A DNA stretch of 64,000 nt from Staphylococcus sp. IVB6240 (GTDB lineage Bacteria > Bacillota > Bacilli > Staphylococcales > Staphylococcaceae). Of this stretch, positions 8,733-21,177 are shown piece by piece. The DNA is taken from positions 1,798,001 through 1,862,000 of the forward strand of contig NZ_CP094718.1 in assembly GCF_025558425.1 (NCBI RefSeq). The letters run 5' to 3'. Made by a program: the position numbers and the translations under genes. Each line of letters opens with the position of its first letter. Within the stretch, counting starts at the first letter, position 1. The notes below the pieces were generated by a model that was given only the letters and a program-made list of their open reading frames with translations, was not told where the DNA came from and made no database searches.

Positions 8733-8756
8733 AGTACTATTTGCCTCCTTTACCTA

Positions 8757-9122
8757 TTATTTTTTCTTGTTAGCAACAGTTTTAACTGGGCCTTTACGCG
8801 TACGCGCATTGTTTTTTGTTTTTTGACCATTTACTGGTAAACCACGACGGTGGCGGATACCACGGTAAGATGAGATTTCCATTAAACGTTTGATGTTTAA
8901 GTTTGTTTCACGGCGTAAGTCACCTTCAACTTTATAACCATCAACAACTTCACGAATACGACCTAACTCATCATCAGTTAAATCTTTTACACGTGTATCT
9001 TCTGAAACGTTCGCTTCTGAAAGAATTTGTTTTGCTGTTGCTTTACCGATACCATAAACATATGTTAATGAAATTACTACGCGCTTATCGCGTGGGATAT
9101 CAATTCCTGCAATACGTGCCAT
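8757..9122 (-). CDS. rpsM: 30S ribosomal protein S13
   Basis: The 121-residue S13 begins [20 protein letters not shown] and ends in a lysine-rich tail that contacts tRNA and bridges to the 50S subunit. It is full length and sits between rpmJ and rpsK in the usual order. Confidence 0.97.
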   Translation of the reverse strand: MARIAGIDIPRDKRVVISLTYVYGIGKATAKQILSEANVSEDTRVKDLTDDELGRIREVVDGYKVEGDLRRETNLNIKRLMEISSYRGIRHRRGLPVNGQKTKNNARTRKGPVKTVANKKK

Positions 9123-9144
9123 TATATTTACACCTCTCTTTTAA

Positions 9145-9261
<117 letters not shown>

Positions 9262-9290
9262 TTATACCTCCTTCAATGATGGAGTGACAA

Positions 9291-9509
9291 TTATTTATAA
9301 CGATATGTGATTCTGCCGCGTGTTAAATCATACGGAGACATTTCAACTGTTACTTTATCGCCAGGTAGAATACGAATATAGTTCATGCGAATTTTACCAC
9401 TAACATGTGCTAAAATCTCATGGCCATTTTCTAATTCTACTTTAAACATTGCATTTGGTAAAGTATCAAGTACTGTACCTTCAAGTTCGATTACGTCTTG
9501 TTTCGCCAT
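9291..9509 (-). CDS. infA: Translation initiation factor IF-1
   Basis: The 72-residue single OB-fold protein begins [20 protein letters not shown] and ends [12 protein letters not shown], standard for IF-1. It occupies the ribosomal A site during initiation. A 162-base gap upstream, before adk, holds a likely internal promoter and a hairpin, so infA and the genes after it may be transcribed separately as well. Confidence 0.97.
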
Positions 9510-9557
9510 TGATTAACTCCTCCTTTTCAGTTGTAAGGATTATAGAATATCAACTCG

Positions 9558-9585
9558 ATTATAGTAGCCTGGATTTCACTTCAAA
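9558..9585 (-). promoter_or_regulatory. Candidate internal promoter before infA
   Basis: On the minus strand TTTGAA (9580-9585), a 16-base spacer and a perfect TATAAT (9558-9563), about 50 bases upstream of infA. Confidence 0.5.
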
Positions 9586-9635
9586 ATCATCATTATCATT
9601 AATGTCACATAATTTGTTTCAACTAATTTATTACT

Positions 9636-9671
9636 AACGACTTCTTAAAAGCGAATTGCATCCAAGTCGTT
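9636..9671 (-). other. Hairpin directly after adk
   Basis: AACGACTT (9636-9643) and AAGTCGTT (9664-9671) form an eight-base stem with a 20-base loop, ending at the base next to the adk stop codon. There is no T-run, so it may be a processing or partial attenuation structure. Confidence 0.4.
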
Positions 9672-10340
<669 letters not shown>

Positions 10341-11633
10341 TTAACGTCTACCAAAGCCTGTATATTTTCGTTCACTCACTTGTGCTTCTAAGCTCTTCAT
10401 CGTTTCAATGGCAACACCGATAACAATGAGTAAGCTTGTACCACCCACTTGAATGGACTGTGGTAAGTTCATAAATTTCGTTGCAATAATTGGCAAGATT
10501 GCAATGACTGCTAAGAAAATTGAACCTACAAACGTTAAACGATACAAGACTTTTGTAATATATTTTTTAGTATTAACGCCCGGTCTAATACCCGGAACAT
10601 AACTACCTTGTTTCTTCAGGTTATCTGCCATCTTCTCAGGGTTAACTTGAACAAATGCATAGAAATAAGTAAATGCAATGATCAAAATAACATATACAAT
10701 CATACCAATATTGTGAGATGGATCAGCATATGTTGCAACTGTCTTCGCCCATTCTGCTTTAGGGAAGAACAATGTCAAAGTTCTTGGTAACAAGAAGAAT
10801 GCCATTGCGAAAATGACTGGAATAACACCTGCAGAGTTTACTTTCAAAGGTAAATACGTTGCTTGTGAACCAAGTTGCATTTTGGATTGTTTTTTTGCAT
10901 ATTGAATCGGTATTTTACGAATAGCTTGTAAAACGTAAACAGCACCCACAGTTAAAAGAATCATTCCAATAACAAGGCCTGCTACTTTTAACCAAGCTAA
11001 TGTCACATCATCTTGCCCAATAAATTCTTTTTGATAGAATTGAATCAAAGCAGATGGTAGTGAAGATAAGATACCTGCAAAGATAATGATAGAAATACCA
11101 TTACCCACACCATATTGCGTAATTTGTTCACCTAACCACATTAAGAATGCAGTTCCTGTTGTTAAAACAATTGCAATTAATAGATATGACCAAACGTTTT
11201 GGTTCTTGATCAATGCGCCATCCAAATACGTATTGAATTGGAATGACATACCAATCGATTGAATGAATGCAAGAATAATTGTGAAGTAACGTGTGAAAGT
11301 ACTTAACTTTTTACGTCCAGTTTCACCTTGTTTTGCCCATTCTGTAAACTTAGGTACTATATCCATTTGTAACAATTGCATAACGATAGAAGCCGTAATG
11401 TAAGGCATAATACCCATAGCAAAGATAGAAAAGTTCTTCAAGGCACCGCCACCAAACGTGTTTAACAAGTCAGTGACGCCTTGAGAACCTCGTTGATTAT
11501 CAAAAGCTGCTGGATCTACACCAGGTGCTGGAATATACGTACCTATTTTGAAAATTACTAACATTGCAAGAGTAAAAAGTATCTTGTTTCTGACTTCTTT
11601 AGTTTTAAAGAAGTTTACAAGCGTATGAAACAT
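10341..11633 (-). CDS. secY: Protein translocase subunit SecY
   Basis: The 430-residue, ten-segment channel subunit of the Sec translocon begins with the [15 protein letters not shown] amphipathic region and ends [10 protein letters not shown]. It forms the pore through which preproteins cross or enter the membrane. Its ATG overlaps the rplO stop by one base (TAATG), implying translational coupling. Confidence 0.97.
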   Translation of the reverse strand: MFHTLVNFFKTKEVRNKILFTLAMLVIFKIGTYIPAPGVDPAAFDNQRGSQGVTDLLNTFGGGALKNFSIFAMGIMPYITASIVMQLLQMDIVPKFTEWAKQGETGRKKLSTFTRYFTIILAFIQSIGMSFQFNTYLDGALIKNQNVWSYLLIAIVLTTGTAFLMWLGEQITQYGVGNGISIIIFAGILSSLPSALIQFYQKEFIGQDDVTLAWLKVAGLVIGMILLTVGAVYVLQAIRKIPIQYAKKQSKMQLGSQATYLPLKVNSAGVIPVIFAMAFFLLPRTLTLFFPKAEWAKTVATYADPSHNIGMIVYVILIIAFTYFYAFVQVNPEKMADNLKKQGSYVPGIRPGVNTKKYITKVLYRLTFVGSIFLAVIAILPIIATKFMNLPQSIQVGGTSLLIVIGVAIETMKSLEAQVSERKYTGFGRR

Positions 11634-12073
11634 TAGATCACCTCGTGTGCTCCGCCTTTCGCTTCAATTGCTTCTTTGGCTGCAGCTGAGAATTTATGTG
11701 CTTTTACAGTTAATTTTTTTTCTAATGAACCATTACCTAAAACTTTAATACCAGATTTTTCGTTTTTAACAACGCCTGTTTCGATTAATAACTCAGGTGT
11801 TACCTCAGTACCATCTTCGAATTTGTTAAGTTGATCTAAGTTAACGATTGCGTATTCTTTGCGGTTAATGTTAGTGAAACCACGTTTTGGAATACGACGG
11901 AATAATGGTAATTGACCACCTTCGAAACCTGGTCTTACGCCACCACCTGAACGGGCTTTTTGACCTTTTTGACCGCGACCACTAGTTTTACCGTTACCAG
12001 TACCAGCACCACGACCTACGCGGTTACGTACTTTACGTGAACTTTCTGATGGTTTTAATTCATGTAATTTCAT
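11633..12073 (-). CDS. rplO: 50S ribosomal protein L15
   Basis: The 146-residue L15 has the glycine- and arginine-rich N-terminal extension ([19 protein letters not shown]) that threads into 23S rRNA, followed by the globular domain. It is the last ribosomal protein of the spc section before secY. Confidence 0.97.
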   Translation of the reverse strand: MKLHELKPSESSRKVRNRVGRGAGTGNGKTSGRGQKGQKARSGGGVRPGFEGGQLPLFRRIPKRGFTNINRKEYAIVNLDQLNKFEDGTEVTPELLIETGVVKNEKSGIKVLGNGSLEKKLTVKAHKFSAAAKEAIEAKGGAHEVI

Positions 12074-12089
12074 TTCGGCACCTCCTTGA

Positions 12090-12269
12090 TTATTTTTCTT
12101 CTACTGTTACTAAGTGACTTACTTTGCTGATTTGTCCACGAATTGCATCATTGTCTTCAACAACTACAGAAGAATGCATTTTTTTAAGACCTAATGCTTC
12201 AACTGTTTTACGTTGTGTTTCAGGACGACCGATAACACTTCGAGTGAGGGTAATTTGAATTTTAGCCAT
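12090..12269 (-). CDS. rpmD: 50S ribosomal protein L30
   Basis: The 59-residue protein begins [20 protein letters not shown] and ends [10 protein letters not shown], a complete L30. The start follows a GGAGG site. It lies between rpsE and rplO, the conserved spc position. Confidence 0.96.
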   Translation of the reverse strand: MAKIQITLTRSVIGRPETQRKTVEALGLKKMHSSVVVEDNDAIRGQISKVSHLVTVEEK

Positions 12270-12284
12270 TTATCTGTTCCCTCC

Positions 12285-12785
12285 TTAATTGTATAATTCT
12301 TCTACTGATTTACCACGTAAACGGGCAACATCTTCAGCATTTTTTAAGTTTTGTAAACCGTCGATTGTAGCACGTACCATGTTAATTGGTGTATTAGAAC
12401 CTAATGACTTACTTAAGATATCAGTGATACCTGCAAGCTCAAGTACGGCACGAACTGGTCCACCTGCGATAACACCTGTACCAGGTGCAGCTGGTTTCAT
12501 TAATACGCTTCCTGAACCGAAACGTCCAGTGATTGTGTGAGGAGTAGTTCCGTCAACACGGTGAACTGTGATAAGGTTCTTTTTCGCAGCTTCAACTGCT
12601 TTTTTGATTGCTTCAGGTACCTCTTGTGCTTTACCAGTACCGAAACCAACGCGACCATTTTTGTCACCTACTACTACTAATGCTGTGAAACGGAAACGAC
12701 GTCCACCTTTAACAACTTTCGCAACACGGTTGATCGTAACAACGCGTTCTTCAAATTCTTTAACTTCTTCTTCTCTACGAGCCAT
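12285..12785 (-). CDS. rpsE: 30S ribosomal protein S5
   Basis: The 166-residue S5 has the double-stranded RNA-binding N-terminal domain ([20 protein letters not shown]) and the C-terminal domain with the [20 protein letters not shown] stretch. S5 lies near the mRNA entrance and affects decoding fidelity. It is full length. Confidence 0.97.
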   Translation of the reverse strand: MARREEEVKEFEERVVTINRVAKVVKGGRRFRFTALVVVGDKNGRVGFGTGKAQEVPEAIKKAVEAAKKNLITVHRVDGTTPHTITGRFGSGSVLMKPAAPGTGVIAGGPVRAVLELAGITDILSKSLGSNTPINMVRATIDGLQNLKNAEDVARLRGKSVEELYN

Positions 12786-12805
12786 TGAGTTGTCCCTCCT
12801 TTAAA

Positions 12806-13165
12806 TTAAAATTGAAGTCCATTTTCGCGAGCTGCATCTGCTAATGCTTTTACACGTCCGTGGAATAAGTATCCTCCACGATCAAATACAACTGCTTCGA
12901 TTCCTTTTTCAGTCGCTTTTTTAGCGATTGCTTCACCAACTTGAGTTGCTAATTCAACTTTAGTTGCTGATGCGTCTACGCCACTGTCTTTAGAAGACGC
13001 TTGCGCTAATGTTACGCCTTTAGTGTCATCAATGATTTGTGCATAGATATGTTTGTTAGAACGATATACGTTAAGACGTGGTCTTTCGCTAGTACCTGAC
13101 AATTTCGTACGAACACGTGCATGTCTTTTTAAACGTACTTTGTTTTTATCAATTTTGCTGATCAT
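12806..13165 (-). CDS. rplR: 50S ribosomal protein L18
   Basis: The 119-residue L18, a 5S rRNA-binding protein of the central protuberance, begins [20 protein letters not shown] and ends [12 protein letters not shown]. It is full length and in spc-operon order. Confidence 0.97.
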   Translation of the reverse strand: MISKIDKNKVRLKRHARVRTKLSGTSERPRLNVYRSNKHIYAQIIDDTKGVTLAQASSKDSGVDASATKVELATQVGEAIAKKATEKGIEAVVFDRGGYLFHGRVKALADAARENGLQF

Positions 13166-13195
13166 GTCAATACTCCTTTCTATAGAGTTTATTTA

Positions 13196-13732
13196 TTATT
13201 TACCAGTTTTACCTTCTTTACGGCGAACATATTCACCTTGGTAACGAATGCCTTTACCTTTATAAGGTTCTGGTGGACGAACGTCACGAATTTTTGATGC
13301 TGTTGCACCTACTAATTCTTTGTCGATACCTTCGACTTTGACAGTCGTATTTTTTTCTACTGAGAAAGTAATACCTTCAGCAGCTTCGAATTCAACTGGG
13401 TGAGAATAACCAACGTTTAATACAAGTTTAGAACCTTGTACTTGTGCACGGTAACCAACACCGATAAGTTCTAATGTTTTTTCGTATCCTTTAGATACAC
13501 CTTGCACCATATTATTGATTAACGCACGAGTTGTACCATGAACAGTTCTGTGTTCTTTAGAATCTGATGGTCTTACAACTTCAAGTGTGTTTTCTTCTTG
13601 TTTATAAGTCATTTCTGGGTTTAAAGTTCGTGATAATTCACCTTTAGGTCCTTTAACAGAAACTGTACTACCATCGATAGTTACAGTAACGTCGCTAGGG
13701 ATCTCGATAATTTTTTTACCAACACGGCTCAT
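13196..13732 (-). CDS. rplF: 50S ribosomal protein L6
   Basis: The 178-residue L6 begins [20 protein letters not shown] and has the two-fold repeated domain. The C-terminal motif [13 protein letters not shown] contacts the sarcin-ricin loop region. GGAGG precedes the ATG. Normal length and position. Confidence 0.97.
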   Translation of the reverse strand: MSRVGKKIIEIPSDVTVTIDGSTVSVKGPKGELSRTLNPEMTYKQEENTLEVVRPSDSKEHRTVHGTTRALINNMVQGVSKGYEKTLELIGVGYRAQVQGSKLVLNVGYSHPVEFEAAEGITFSVEKNTTVKVEGIDKELVGATASKIRDVRPPEPYKGKGIRYQGEYVRRKEGKTGK

Positions 13733-13760
13733 GTTATGGCACCTCCTTATTTATTTTATA

Positions 13761-14159
13761 TTACCAAATGTAAGCTAATACTTCTCCACCAACATTACGT
13801 TTTCTAGCTTCTCTGTCAGTGATTACACCTTCAGAAGTAGATACTAAAGCGATACCAAGACCATTTAATACTTTTGGCATTTCGCTAGCTTTAGCGTATA
13901 CACGTAAACCTGGTTTTGAAATACGTTTTAAGCCTGTAATAACACGCTCGTTGTTTGAACCATATTTTAAGAAGACACGGATAACACCTTGTTTATCATC
14001 TTCGATATACTCTACATTTTTGATGAAACCTTCACTTTTAAGGATTTCAGCAATTTCTTTTTTAATGTTTGATGCAGGTAACTCTAATTTTTCATGGCGA
14101 ACCATATTTGCGTTTCTCACGCGAGTTAACATATCTGCAATTGGATCTGACAATGTCAT
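13761..14159 (-). CDS. rpsH: 30S ribosomal protein S8
   Basis: The 132-residue S8 begins [20 protein letters not shown] and ends [17 protein letters not shown]. It binds helix 21 of 16S rRNA early in assembly; in E. coli it also represses the spc operon, which is not tested here. Confidence 0.97.
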   Translation of the reverse strand: MTLSDPIADMLTRVRNANMVRHEKLELPASNIKKEIAEILKSEGFIKNVEYIEDDKQGVIRVFLKYGSNNERVITGLKRISKPGLRVYAKASEMPKVLNGLGIALVSTSEGVITDREARKRNVGGEVLAYIW

Positions 14160-14191
14160 AGTTTGTTGCCTCCTTTCAAGAGTTTAATATT

Positions 14192-14377
14192 TTACCAGCT
14201 AGCTTTACGTACGCCAGGGATATGACCTTTGTAAGCTAATTCACGGAAACAAATACGGCAAAGTTTAAATTTACGATATACTGAGTGTGGACGACCACAG
14301 CGTTCACAGCGTGTATATTCACGGACTTGGAATTTTTGTTTACGTTGTTGCTTAGCAACCATTGATTTTTTAGCCAC
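14192..14377 (-). CDS. rpsZ: 30S ribosomal protein S14 type Z (zinc form)
   Basis: The 61-residue protein carries two CxxC pairs, CERC and CRIC, separated by the SVYRKF stretch. This is the short zinc-binding C+ form of S14. Many Gram-positive bacteria also have a zinc-free paralogue elsewhere. It lies between rplE and rpsH. Often annotated as rpsN. Confidence 0.96.
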   Translation of the reverse strand: MAKKSMVAKQQRKQKFQVREYTRCERCGRPHSVYRKFKLCRICFRELAYKGHIPGVRKASW

Positions 14378-14398
14378 TTAATTAGCCTCCTTCAGAGA

Positions 14399-14938
14399 TT
14401 ATTTTTGAAATGGCATACCGAATTGTGTTAACAATTCACGAGCTTCCTCGTCAGTGTTAGCAGTCGTTACGATAACGATATCCATTCCACGTACTTTTGA
14501 TACTTTATCATAGTCAATCTCAGGGAAAATTAATTGCTCTTTAACACCTAATGTGTAGTTACCGCGACCGTCAAATGCATTTTTTGAAACACCGCGGAAG
14601 TCACGTACACGTGGAAGTGAAACAGAAATTAATTTATCTAAGAATTCATACATTCTTTCACCACGTAATGTTACTTTGGCACCAATTGGCATACCTTCAC
14701 GTAAACGGAATGTCGCAACTGATTTTTTTGCTTTTGTGATTAATGGTTTTTGACCAGTGATGGCTGTTAATTCTTCAACAGCTGTGTCCAATACTTTAGA
14801 GTTTTGAACAGCGTCACCAACACCCATATTCACAACGATTTTGTCAATTTTAGGTACTTGCATTACTGAACTGTAATTGAATTTTTTAACTAAGTTCTCA
14901 GCAACTTCTGAGTTAAATTTTTCTTTTAAACGATTCAA
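14399..14938 (-). CDS. rplE: 50S ribosomal protein L5
   Basis: L5 binds 5S rRNA and the P-site tRNA. I place the start at the TTG at 14938 (protein [12 protein letters not shown] as Met-initiated, 179 residues). It follows AAAGGAGG by seven bases and matches the family N-terminus. A TTG seven codons upstream would lie ahead of the ribosome binding site itself. The C-terminal motif [13 protein letters not shown] is present. Confidence 0.96.
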   Translation of the reverse strand: MNRLKEKFNSEVAENLVKKFNYSSVMQVPKIDKIVVNMGVGDAVQNSKVLDTAVEELTAITGQKPLITKAKKSVATFRLREGMPIGAKVTLRGERMYEFLDKLISVSLPRVRDFRGVSKNAFDGRGNYTLGVKEQLIFPEIDYDKVSKVRGMDIVIVTTANTDEEARELLTQFGMPFQK

Positions 14939-14962
14939 AGTGGATCCTCCTTTCAACAATTA

Positions 14963-15280
14963 TTATTTATTAGACTTGATTTCTTCGCCTGATTTTTTTG
15001 CGATACGAACTTTTTTACCGTCAACAAATTTGTAGCCTACACGAGTAGGTTCGTTTGTTTTAGGGTCTAATACTTGTACGTTAGAAACATGAATAGCAGC
15101 TTCTGTTTCTAAGATTCCACCTTCAGGATTGAATTGCGTAGGTTTTTGGTGTTTTTTAATCATGTTAACACCTTCAACAACAACGCGGTCTTTTTTAGGT
15201 TGAGTTTCTACAACTTTACCAGTTTTACCTTTGTCTTTACCTGCAATAACGATAACGTTGTCACCTTTTTTAATATGCAT
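14963..15280 (-). CDS. rplX: 50S ribosomal protein L24
   Basis: The 105-residue L24 begins [20 protein letters not shown], the KOW motif, and is full length. It is an assembly initiator for the large subunit. It is in standard spc order between rplN and rplE. Confidence 0.97.
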   Translation of the reverse strand: MHIKKGDNVIVIAGKDKGKTGKVVETQPKKDRVVVEGVNMIKKHQKPTQFNPEGGILETEAAIHVSNVQVLDPKTNEPTRVGYKFVDGKKVRIAKKSGEEIKSNK

Positions 15281-15319
15281 GTGGGCACCTCCTTGAATTT
15301 GTTTATATTATTTCGCTAA

Positions 15320-15715
<396 letters not shown>

Positions 15716-15718
15716 TCA

Positions 15719-15982
15719 TTAAATAATTACTGATTCTTCGACAATTTCTACTAAACGGAAACGTTTTGTCGCTGATAAAGGACGCGTTTCTTGAATCTTA
15801 ACGATATCTCCTAATTTAGCTGAATTGTTTTCATCATGCGTTTTATATTTTTTTGAGTATTTAACACGTTTACCATATAGTTTGTGTGTTTTGTAAGTTT
15901 CAACTAAAACAGTGATTGTTTTGTCCATTTTATCTGAAACAACTTTACCAACGTAAACTTTACGATCATTTCTTTCGCTCAC
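15719..15982 (-). CDS. rpsQ: 30S ribosomal protein S17
   Basis: The 87-residue S17 OB-fold protein is read from GTG at 15982, giving [13 protein letters not shown]. That codon sits eight bases after GAGGAGG and matches the family N-terminus; an upstream TTG would place the ribosome binding site inside the coding region. It ends IVEESVII. Confidence 0.96.
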
Positions 15983-16006
15983 TTTAGTAACCTCCTCTTT
16001 CAACTA

Positions 16007-16216
16007 TTATTGGTTTGCTTTACCTTGTTCTAATTCTCTTTCACGTGCAACAGTTTTTAGACGCGCGATCGTTTTTCTTACAGTCTTGATACGAGCAGTC
16101 TCTTCTAATTGACCTGTAGCTAATTGAAAGCGTAGGTTAAAAAGCTCTTCTTTTGAAGATTTGATTTGTTCTTCGATTTCTGAAGTGGTTAAGTCTCTAA
16201 TTTCCTTAGCTTTCAT
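16007..16216 (-). CDS. rpmC: 50S ribosomal protein L29
   Basis: The 69-residue two-helix L29 begins [20 protein letters not shown]. The ATG at 16216 is chosen because the family starts there. It lies 11 bases inside the end of rplP, so the two are coupled. L29 sits at the tunnel exit with L23. Confidence 0.96.
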   Translation of the reverse strand: MKAKEIRDLTTSEIEEQIKSSKEELFNLRFQLATGQLEETARIKTVRKTIARLKTVARERELEQGKANQ

Positions 16217-16640
16217 TTGATTCACCACCCAATTCTTCACGTTTTACAAACTTCGTTTTAACTGGAAGTTTGTGGCTAGCTAAACGTAGTGCTTCACGCG
16301 CAACTTCTTCAGATACGCCTGCTACTTCAAATAATACTCTACCTGGTTTAACAACTGCGATCCAGCCTTCAACCGCACCTTTACCAGCACCCATACGTAC
16401 TTCTAAAGGTTTTTGTGTATATGGTGTATGAGGGAAGATTTTAATCCAAACTTTCCCGCCACGTTTCATGTAACGTGTCATAGCGATACGAGCTGATTCG
16501 ATTTGACGAGATGTGATCCAAGAAGTTGTAGTTGCTTGAAGACCAAACTCACCGAATGTTACAAAGTTACCGCCTTTTGAACGACCTTTTGTGTCAGGAC
16601 GATGTTGACGACGATATTTTACACGCTTTGGTAGTAACAT
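16206..16640 (-). CDS. rplP: 50S ribosomal protein L16
   Basis: The 144-residue L16 begins [20 protein letters not shown] and contains the conserved [13 protein letters not shown] loop, which reaches toward the A-site tRNA. It overlaps rpmC by 11 bases. Confidence 0.97.
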   Translation of the reverse strand: MLLPKRVKYRRQHRPDTKGRSKGGNFVTFGEFGLQATTTSWITSRQIESARIAMTRYMKRGGKVWIKIFPHTPYTQKPLEVRMGAGKGAVEGWIAVVKPGRVLFEVAGVSEEVAREALRLASHKLPVKTKFVKREELGGESNES

Positions 16641-16642
16641 AA

Positions 16643-17296
16643 TTATTTTCCTCCTTCACTATTTTTCTTAGTAGGAAGAACTTCACCACGATAAATCCAT
16701 ACTTTAACACCTAACTTACCGTAAGTAGTGTCTGCTTCTGCATGTGCATAATCGATGTCAGCACGTAATGTATGAAGTGGTACAGTTCCTTCTGAATATT
16801 GTTCAGCACGCGCGATGTCAGCGCCACCTAAACGACCTGATACTTGAGTTTTGATACCTTTAGCACCAAGTTTCATTGCTCTTCCGATAGCTTGTTTTTG
16901 AACACGACGGAATGAAGCACGGTTTTCTAATTGACGTGCAATGTTCTCAGCAACTAAACGTGCATCAAGATCAACTTTCTTGATTTCAACAACGTTGATG
17001 TGAACTTTTTTATCAGTCAATTGATTTAATTTGTTACGAAGTTTTTCGATTTCTGAACCGCCTTTACCAATAACCATACCTGGTTTACCAGTGTGAATTG
17101 CAATGTTGATGCGGTTAGCAGCACGCTCGATCTCAACGTGAGATACTGATGCGTCTTTTAATGCATTATCAATAAATTTACGAATTTTTAAGTCTTCGTG
17201 TAAAAGTGATGCGAAGTCTTTCTCAGCATACCATTTAGCTTCCCAGTCACGAATTACACCAACACGAAGTCCGATTGGATTAATTTTTTGACCCAC
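16643..17296 (-). CDS. rpsC: 30S ribosomal protein S3
   Basis: The 217-residue S3 begins [20 protein letters not shown] and has a KH domain with [11 protein letters not shown]. It forms part of the mRNA entry channel and helicase site. It is two bases upstream of rplP. Confidence 0.97.
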   Translation of the reverse strand: MGQKINPIGLRVGVIRDWEAKWYAEKDFASLLHEDLKIRKFIDNALKDASVSHVEIERAANRINIAIHTGKPGMVIGKGGSEIEKLRNKLNQLTDKKVHINVVEIKKVDLDARLVAENIARQLENRASFRRVQKQAIGRAMKLGAKGIKTQVSGRLGGADIARAEQYSEGTVPLHTLRADIDYAHAEADTTYGKLGVKVWIYRGEVLPTKKNSEGGK

Positions 17297-17320
17297 AATG
17301 TTCCCTCCTTAATGATTTAA

Positions 17321-17674
17321 TTAAGCTTCTTTAGCTTCTTCTTTACCATCACTTACTACGATAGTGATATGGCTTGTTCTTTTGTTAATTGCACTTGCAC
17401 GTCCTTGAGCACGTGGACGGAAACGTTTTAAAGTTGGTCCTTCGTTAGCATATGCTTCTTTAACAACTAATTCGTCAGTATTCATACCATAGTTGTGCTC
17501 AGCATTAGCTAAAGCGGACATTAATAATTTTTCTACTACTGGAGAAGAAGCTTTGTTAGTTAATTTTAAAATAGCTACTGCTTCTCTTACGTCTTTACCT
17601 CTGATTAGGTCTAATACTAATCGAACTTTACGAGGTGCGATTCTGATAGTTCTAGCAACCGCTTTTGCTTCCAT
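17321..17674 (-). CDS. rplV: 50S ribosomal protein L22
   Basis: The 117-residue L22 has the conserved [20 protein letters not shown] start and the extended beta-hairpin ([15 protein letters not shown]) that lines the exit tunnel and is a macrolide-resistance hotspot. The hairpin looks intact. Confidence 0.97.
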   Translation of the reverse strand: MEAKAVARTIRIAPRKVRLVLDLIRGKDVREAVAILKLTNKASSPVVEKLLMSALANAEHNYGMNTDELVVKEAYANEGPTLKRFRPRAQGRASAINKRTSHITIVVSDGKEEAKEA

Positions 17675-17706
17675 TCGTATTTCCTCCTCTACTTATTAGA
17701 AATGAT

Positions 17707-17985
17707 TTATCTTCTTGTTTTCTTGTCGTCTGCAGCATGTCCTTTGAAAGTACGTGTTGGAGCAAATTCACCTAATTTGTGACCAACCATATCTTCAGTT
17801 ACATATACAGGTACGTGTTTACGTCCATCGTATACTGCGAATGTGTGTCCAATAAAGTTTGGGAAAATTGTTGAACGACGTGACCAAGTTTTGATTACTT
17901 GTTTCTTTTGACTATCACCTTGAGCTTCAACCTTTTTCATTAAATGCTCATCGGCGAAAGGTCCCTTTTTAATACTACGAGCCAT
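17707..17985 (-). CDS. rpsS: 30S ribosomal protein S19
   Basis: The 92-residue S19 begins [20 protein letters not shown] and contains [20 protein letters not shown]. It binds the head of the 30S subunit with S13. Standard S10-operon order. Confidence 0.97.
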   Translation of the reverse strand: MARSIKKGPFADEHLMKKVEAQGDSQKKQVIKTWSRRSTIFPNFIGHTFAVYDGRKHVPVYVTEDMVGHKLGEFAPTRTFKGHAADDKKTRR

Positions 17986-18049
17986 AATGGCGCCTCCTTT
18001 CTTATTATGTGCGTGCAGCGATTACGCCGCACACCCAAATAAGCTATTT

Positions 18050-18883
18050 TTATTTTTTCTTACGTCCACGTACGATAAGTTTGTCTGAACGTTTCTTACC
18101 ACGACGTGTTTTCTTACCAAGAGTTGGTTTACCCCATGGTGACATTGGAGATGGACGTCCGATTGGCGCACGGCCTTCACCACCACCGTGTGGGTGATCG
18201 TTAGGGTTCATTACAGAACCACGAACTGTTGGTCTTTTACCTAACCATCTTGATTTACCGGCTTTACCGACGTTTACAAGTTCGTGTTGGAGGTTACCAA
18301 CTTGTCCTACTGTAGCACGGCAAGTTGAAAGAATCATACGAACTTCACCAGAACGAAGTCTTACAAGAACGTATTTACCTTCTTTACCTAATACTTGTGC
18401 ACTTGCACCAGCAGAACGTGCGATTTGGCCACCACGGCCTGGTTTTAATTCGATGTTATGAATAACTGTACCTACAGGAATGTCTTTTAATTGTAGTGCG
18501 TTACCAACTTTGATGTCAGCTTCTGAACCACTTTCAATTACTTGACCTACTTCTAATCCTTTAGGTGCGATGATGTAACGTTTTTCACCATCTGCATATA
18601 CGATTAAAGCAATGTTTGCTGATCTGTTTGGATCGTATTGAATAGAATCTACTTTACCAGCGATTCCGTCTTTATTACGTTTGAAATCAATCACACGGTA
18701 TTGACGTTTGTGTCCACCACCGTGATGGCGTACTGTCAATTTACCTTGGTTGTTACGACCCGCTTTTTTCGGTAGCGGTTGTAATAATGACTTTTCAGGT
18801 TTTGACTCTGTAATTTCAGAGAAATCTAATGTAGTCATATTACGACGACCATTAGTAATTGGCTTATAATGTTTAAGAGCCAT
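18050..18883 (-). CDS. rplB: 50S ribosomal protein L2
   Basis: The 277-residue L2 is required for peptidyl-transferase activity. The central [20 protein letters not shown] stretch and the C-terminal [19 protein letters not shown] loop, with the conserved histidine, are present. The 64 bases before rpsS contain a small GC-rich inverted pair (GTGCGTGCAGCG...CGCCGCACAC at about 18009-18035). Confidence 0.97.
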   Translation of the reverse strand: MALKHYKPITNGRRNMTTLDFSEITESKPEKSLLQPLPKKAGRNNQGKLTVRHHGGGHKRQYRVIDFKRNKDGIAGKVDSIQYDPNRSANIALIVYADGEKRYIIAPKGLEVGQVIESGSEADIKVGNALQLKDIPVGTVIHNIELKPGRGGQIARSAGASAQVLGKEGKYVLVRLRSGEVRMILSTCRATVGQVGNLQHELVNVGKAGKSRWLGKRPTVRGSVMNPNDHPHGGGEGRAPIGRPSPMSPWGKPTLGKKTRRGKKRSDKLIVRGRKKK

Positions 18884-18915
18884 TGTCGTTTACCTCCTTA
18901 ATGGTAATTAGAATT

Positions 18916-19191
18916 TTAGTTGAATAAGTCGATTTGACCTTCTTTTAATGTAACGATCGCTTTACGACGTTTGTTTGTGTAACCTTGGTAACGGCCTACA
19001 CGTTTTTTCTTAGGTTTGTAGTTGATGATGTTGACTTTGTCAACTTTAACATCAAAGATTTGTTCTACAGCTGTTTTGACTTGTGTTTTGTTTGCACGAA
19101 CATCAACGTCAAAAGTGTATTTATCTTCAGCCATTGCTTCAGATGATTTTTCTGTGATTACGGGGCGCTTTAGAATATCTCTTGCTTCCAT
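18916..19191 (-). CDS. rplW: 50S ribosomal protein L23
   Basis: The 91-residue L23 begins [20 protein letters not shown]. It forms the tunnel-exit docking point for trigger factor and SRP. Its start overlaps the rplD stop by one base. Confidence 0.97.
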   Translation of the reverse strand: MEARDILKRPVITEKSSEAMAEDKYTFDVDVRANKTQVKTAVEQIFDVKVDKVNIINYKPKKKRVGRYQGYTNKRRKAIVTLKEGQIDLFN

Positions 19192-19811
19192 TATCCGAGC
19201 ACCTCCTCAACTTTTTTAGCTGCTTCTTCAGTGATTAAAACACTGTCAGCGTGTGTTAATTCTAATACGTTTAAGCCTTCTGGTGTAGTGAATTGTACAC
19301 CTGGAATGTTACGTGCTGATAATTCAACATTTACATCGCCAAGAGTAACAACAAGAACTTTTTTAGGTAATTCTAAGTTAGTTAATGTTGCTTTGAATTC
19401 TTTTGTTTTTGGTGCTTCTAAGTTGAAGCTGTCAACGATTTTGAATTCATTTTCTTGTACTTTAAATGAAAGTGCTGATTTCAACGCTAAGCGACGCATT
19501 TTCTTAGGCATTTTGTATGAGTAGCTTCTTGGTGTTGGTCCGAATACCACACCACCGCCACGCCATTGTGGAGCACGGATTGTACCTTGACGCGCACGTC
19601 CTGTACCTTTTTGTCTCCATGGTTTACGTCCACCGCCACGAACTGCTGAACGGTTTTTAACCGCGTGTGTTCCTTGGCGTAATGAAGCGCGTTGTAATTG
19701 AATTGCTTCAAATAAAACATCGTTATTTGGTTCGATTGCGAATACTGCATCGCTAAGTTCTACTGAACCAGCTTTAGATCCGTCAACTTTTAATACATCA
19801 TAATTTGCCAT
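19191..19811 (-). CDS. rplD: 50S ribosomal protein L4
   Basis: The 206-residue L4 has the long tunnel loop [20 protein letters not shown] around residues 58-77. Changes there give macrolide resistance; it appears unaltered. It is one residue shorter than I recall for S. aureus. Confidence 0.97.
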   Translation of the reverse strand: MANYDVLKVDGSKAGSVELSDAVFAIEPNNDVLFEAIQLQRASLRQGTHAVKNRSAVRGGGRKPWRQKGTGRARQGTIRAPQWRGGGVVFGPTPRSYSYKMPKKMRRLALKSALSFKVQENEFKIVDSFNLEAPKTKEFKATLTNLELPKKVLVVTLGDVNVELSARNIPGVQFTTPEGLNVLELTHADSVLITEEAAKKVEEVLG

Positions 19812-19837
19812 TATGCATTTCCTCCTTTCACTACTAA

Positions 19838-20497
19838 TTATTTACTAGCTTTGATAGCTGATTGGATTTGTACAAAACCTTTTTTAGGACCAGGTACGTT
19901 ACCTTTTACTAAAATTACGCTGTTTTCCGTATCTACTTGAACAACTTCTAAGTTTTGAACAGTTACTGTGTTACCACCCATGCGGCCTGGTAATTTTTGT
20001 CCTTTAAATACACGTGATGCGTCTGACGCCATACCTACAGAACCTGGCGCTCTGTGGAAATGAGAACCGTGTGACATTGGTCCACGTGCTTGGTTGTGAC
20101 GTTTGATTGCGCCTTGGAAACCTTTACCTTTTGAAGTTCCTGTTACGTCAATTACGTCTCCAACTTCGAATGTATCAACTGAGACTTCTTGACCTACTTC
20201 GTATTCGTCAACATTAACGTTTCTGAATTCACGAATGAAGCGCTTAGGTGCTGTGCCTGCTTTTTTAGCGTGACCTTCAGCTGGTTTAGTTGCATATTTG
20301 TTAGTTTTGCTACCTTTTTTATATGCTTCTTTGTTTTCAAAACCGATTTGGATTGCATTGTAGCCATCCACTTCTTCAGTTTTCTTTTGTAATACTACGT
20401 TTTCTTTTGCTTCGATTACTGTTACAGGAATTAAGTCCCCGTTTTCACCGAATACTTGTGTCATACCAATTTTTCTTCCTAAGATTCCTTTGGTCAT
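19838..20497 (-). CDS. rplC: 50S ribosomal protein L3
   Basis: The 219-residue L3 begins [20 protein letters not shown]. It contains the loop reaching the peptidyl-transferase centre ([15 protein letters not shown] and [14 protein letters not shown]), a linezolid and tiamulin resistance hotspot, with no obvious lesion. Confidence 0.97.
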   Translation of the reverse strand: MTKGILGRKIGMTQVFGENGDLIPVTVIEAKENVVLQKKTEEVDGYNAIQIGFENKEAYKKGSKTNKYATKPAEGHAKKAGTAPKRFIREFRNVNVDEYEVGQEVSVDTFEVGDVIDVTGTSKGKGFQGAIKRHNQARGPMSHGSHFHRAPGSVGMASDASRVFKGQKLPGRMGGNTVTVQNLEVVQVDTENSVILVKGNVPGPKKGFVQIQSAIKASK

Positions 20498-20525
20498 CGA
20501 AAGTCCACCTCCTAAAAATTTTTAA

Positions 20526-20837
<312 letters not shown>

Positions 20838-20884
20838 TTACCCTCCTTATTCGTCTTCATATAAGTGATAGACTTCTCCACGAA

Positions 20885-20940
20885 AACTATCTCACACAAC
20901 GCCATGGCAAAGCGGCCGGGTGTGTCAGTAACCTTTCGCT
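20885..20940 (-). promoter_or_regulatory. Structured leader of the S10 operon
   Basis: The untranslated leader holds a GC-rich block unlike its AT-rich surroundings. CACAC near 20893 can pair with GTGTG near 20933, enclosing GCCATGGC and CGGCCG palindromes. A ribosomal autoregulatory or attenuation role is possible but inferred only. Confidence 0.4.
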
Positions 20941-20969
20941 TCATCGCATTAAAAAGTCCAACATTAGAT

Positions 20970-20998
20970 ATTTTACAAGAAAGTTAGCCGTTTGGCAA
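20970..20998 (-). promoter_or_regulatory. Promoter of the S10-spc-alpha operon
   Basis: On the minus strand TTGCCA (20993-20998), a 17-base spacer and TAAAAT (20970-20975), about 135 bases upstream of rpsJ. The rest of the 343-base gap to the next gene holds the structured leader and a divergent promoter. Confidence 0.65.
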
Positions 20999-21102
20999 TA
21001 GTTTCTTGGGATTTTTTATATCTAATCACATACCATGTCATTTTACTGTAAATATTCATTGAGTTCAACCATTTACATAAAATTTTTTCACTCTTTTAGT
21101 TT

Positions 21103-21131
21103 TTGTTTCTTAATGATAAATTGATTATAAT
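21103..21131 (+). promoter_or_regulatory. Promoter of the 21178 membrane-protein gene
   Basis: TTGTTT (21103-21108), a 17-base spacer and a perfect TATAAT (21126-21131), 46 bases before the ATG. Confidence 0.65.
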
Positions 21132-21177
21132 AGTGAACAAGTATGAAAGATAAATATAAAGATATGAGGTATTGTCT

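Noticed and set aside
12289..12804. Plus-strand open frames inside the ribosomal genes
   Set aside because: They are mirror frames of strongly conserved ribosomal protein genes, with no signals of their own.
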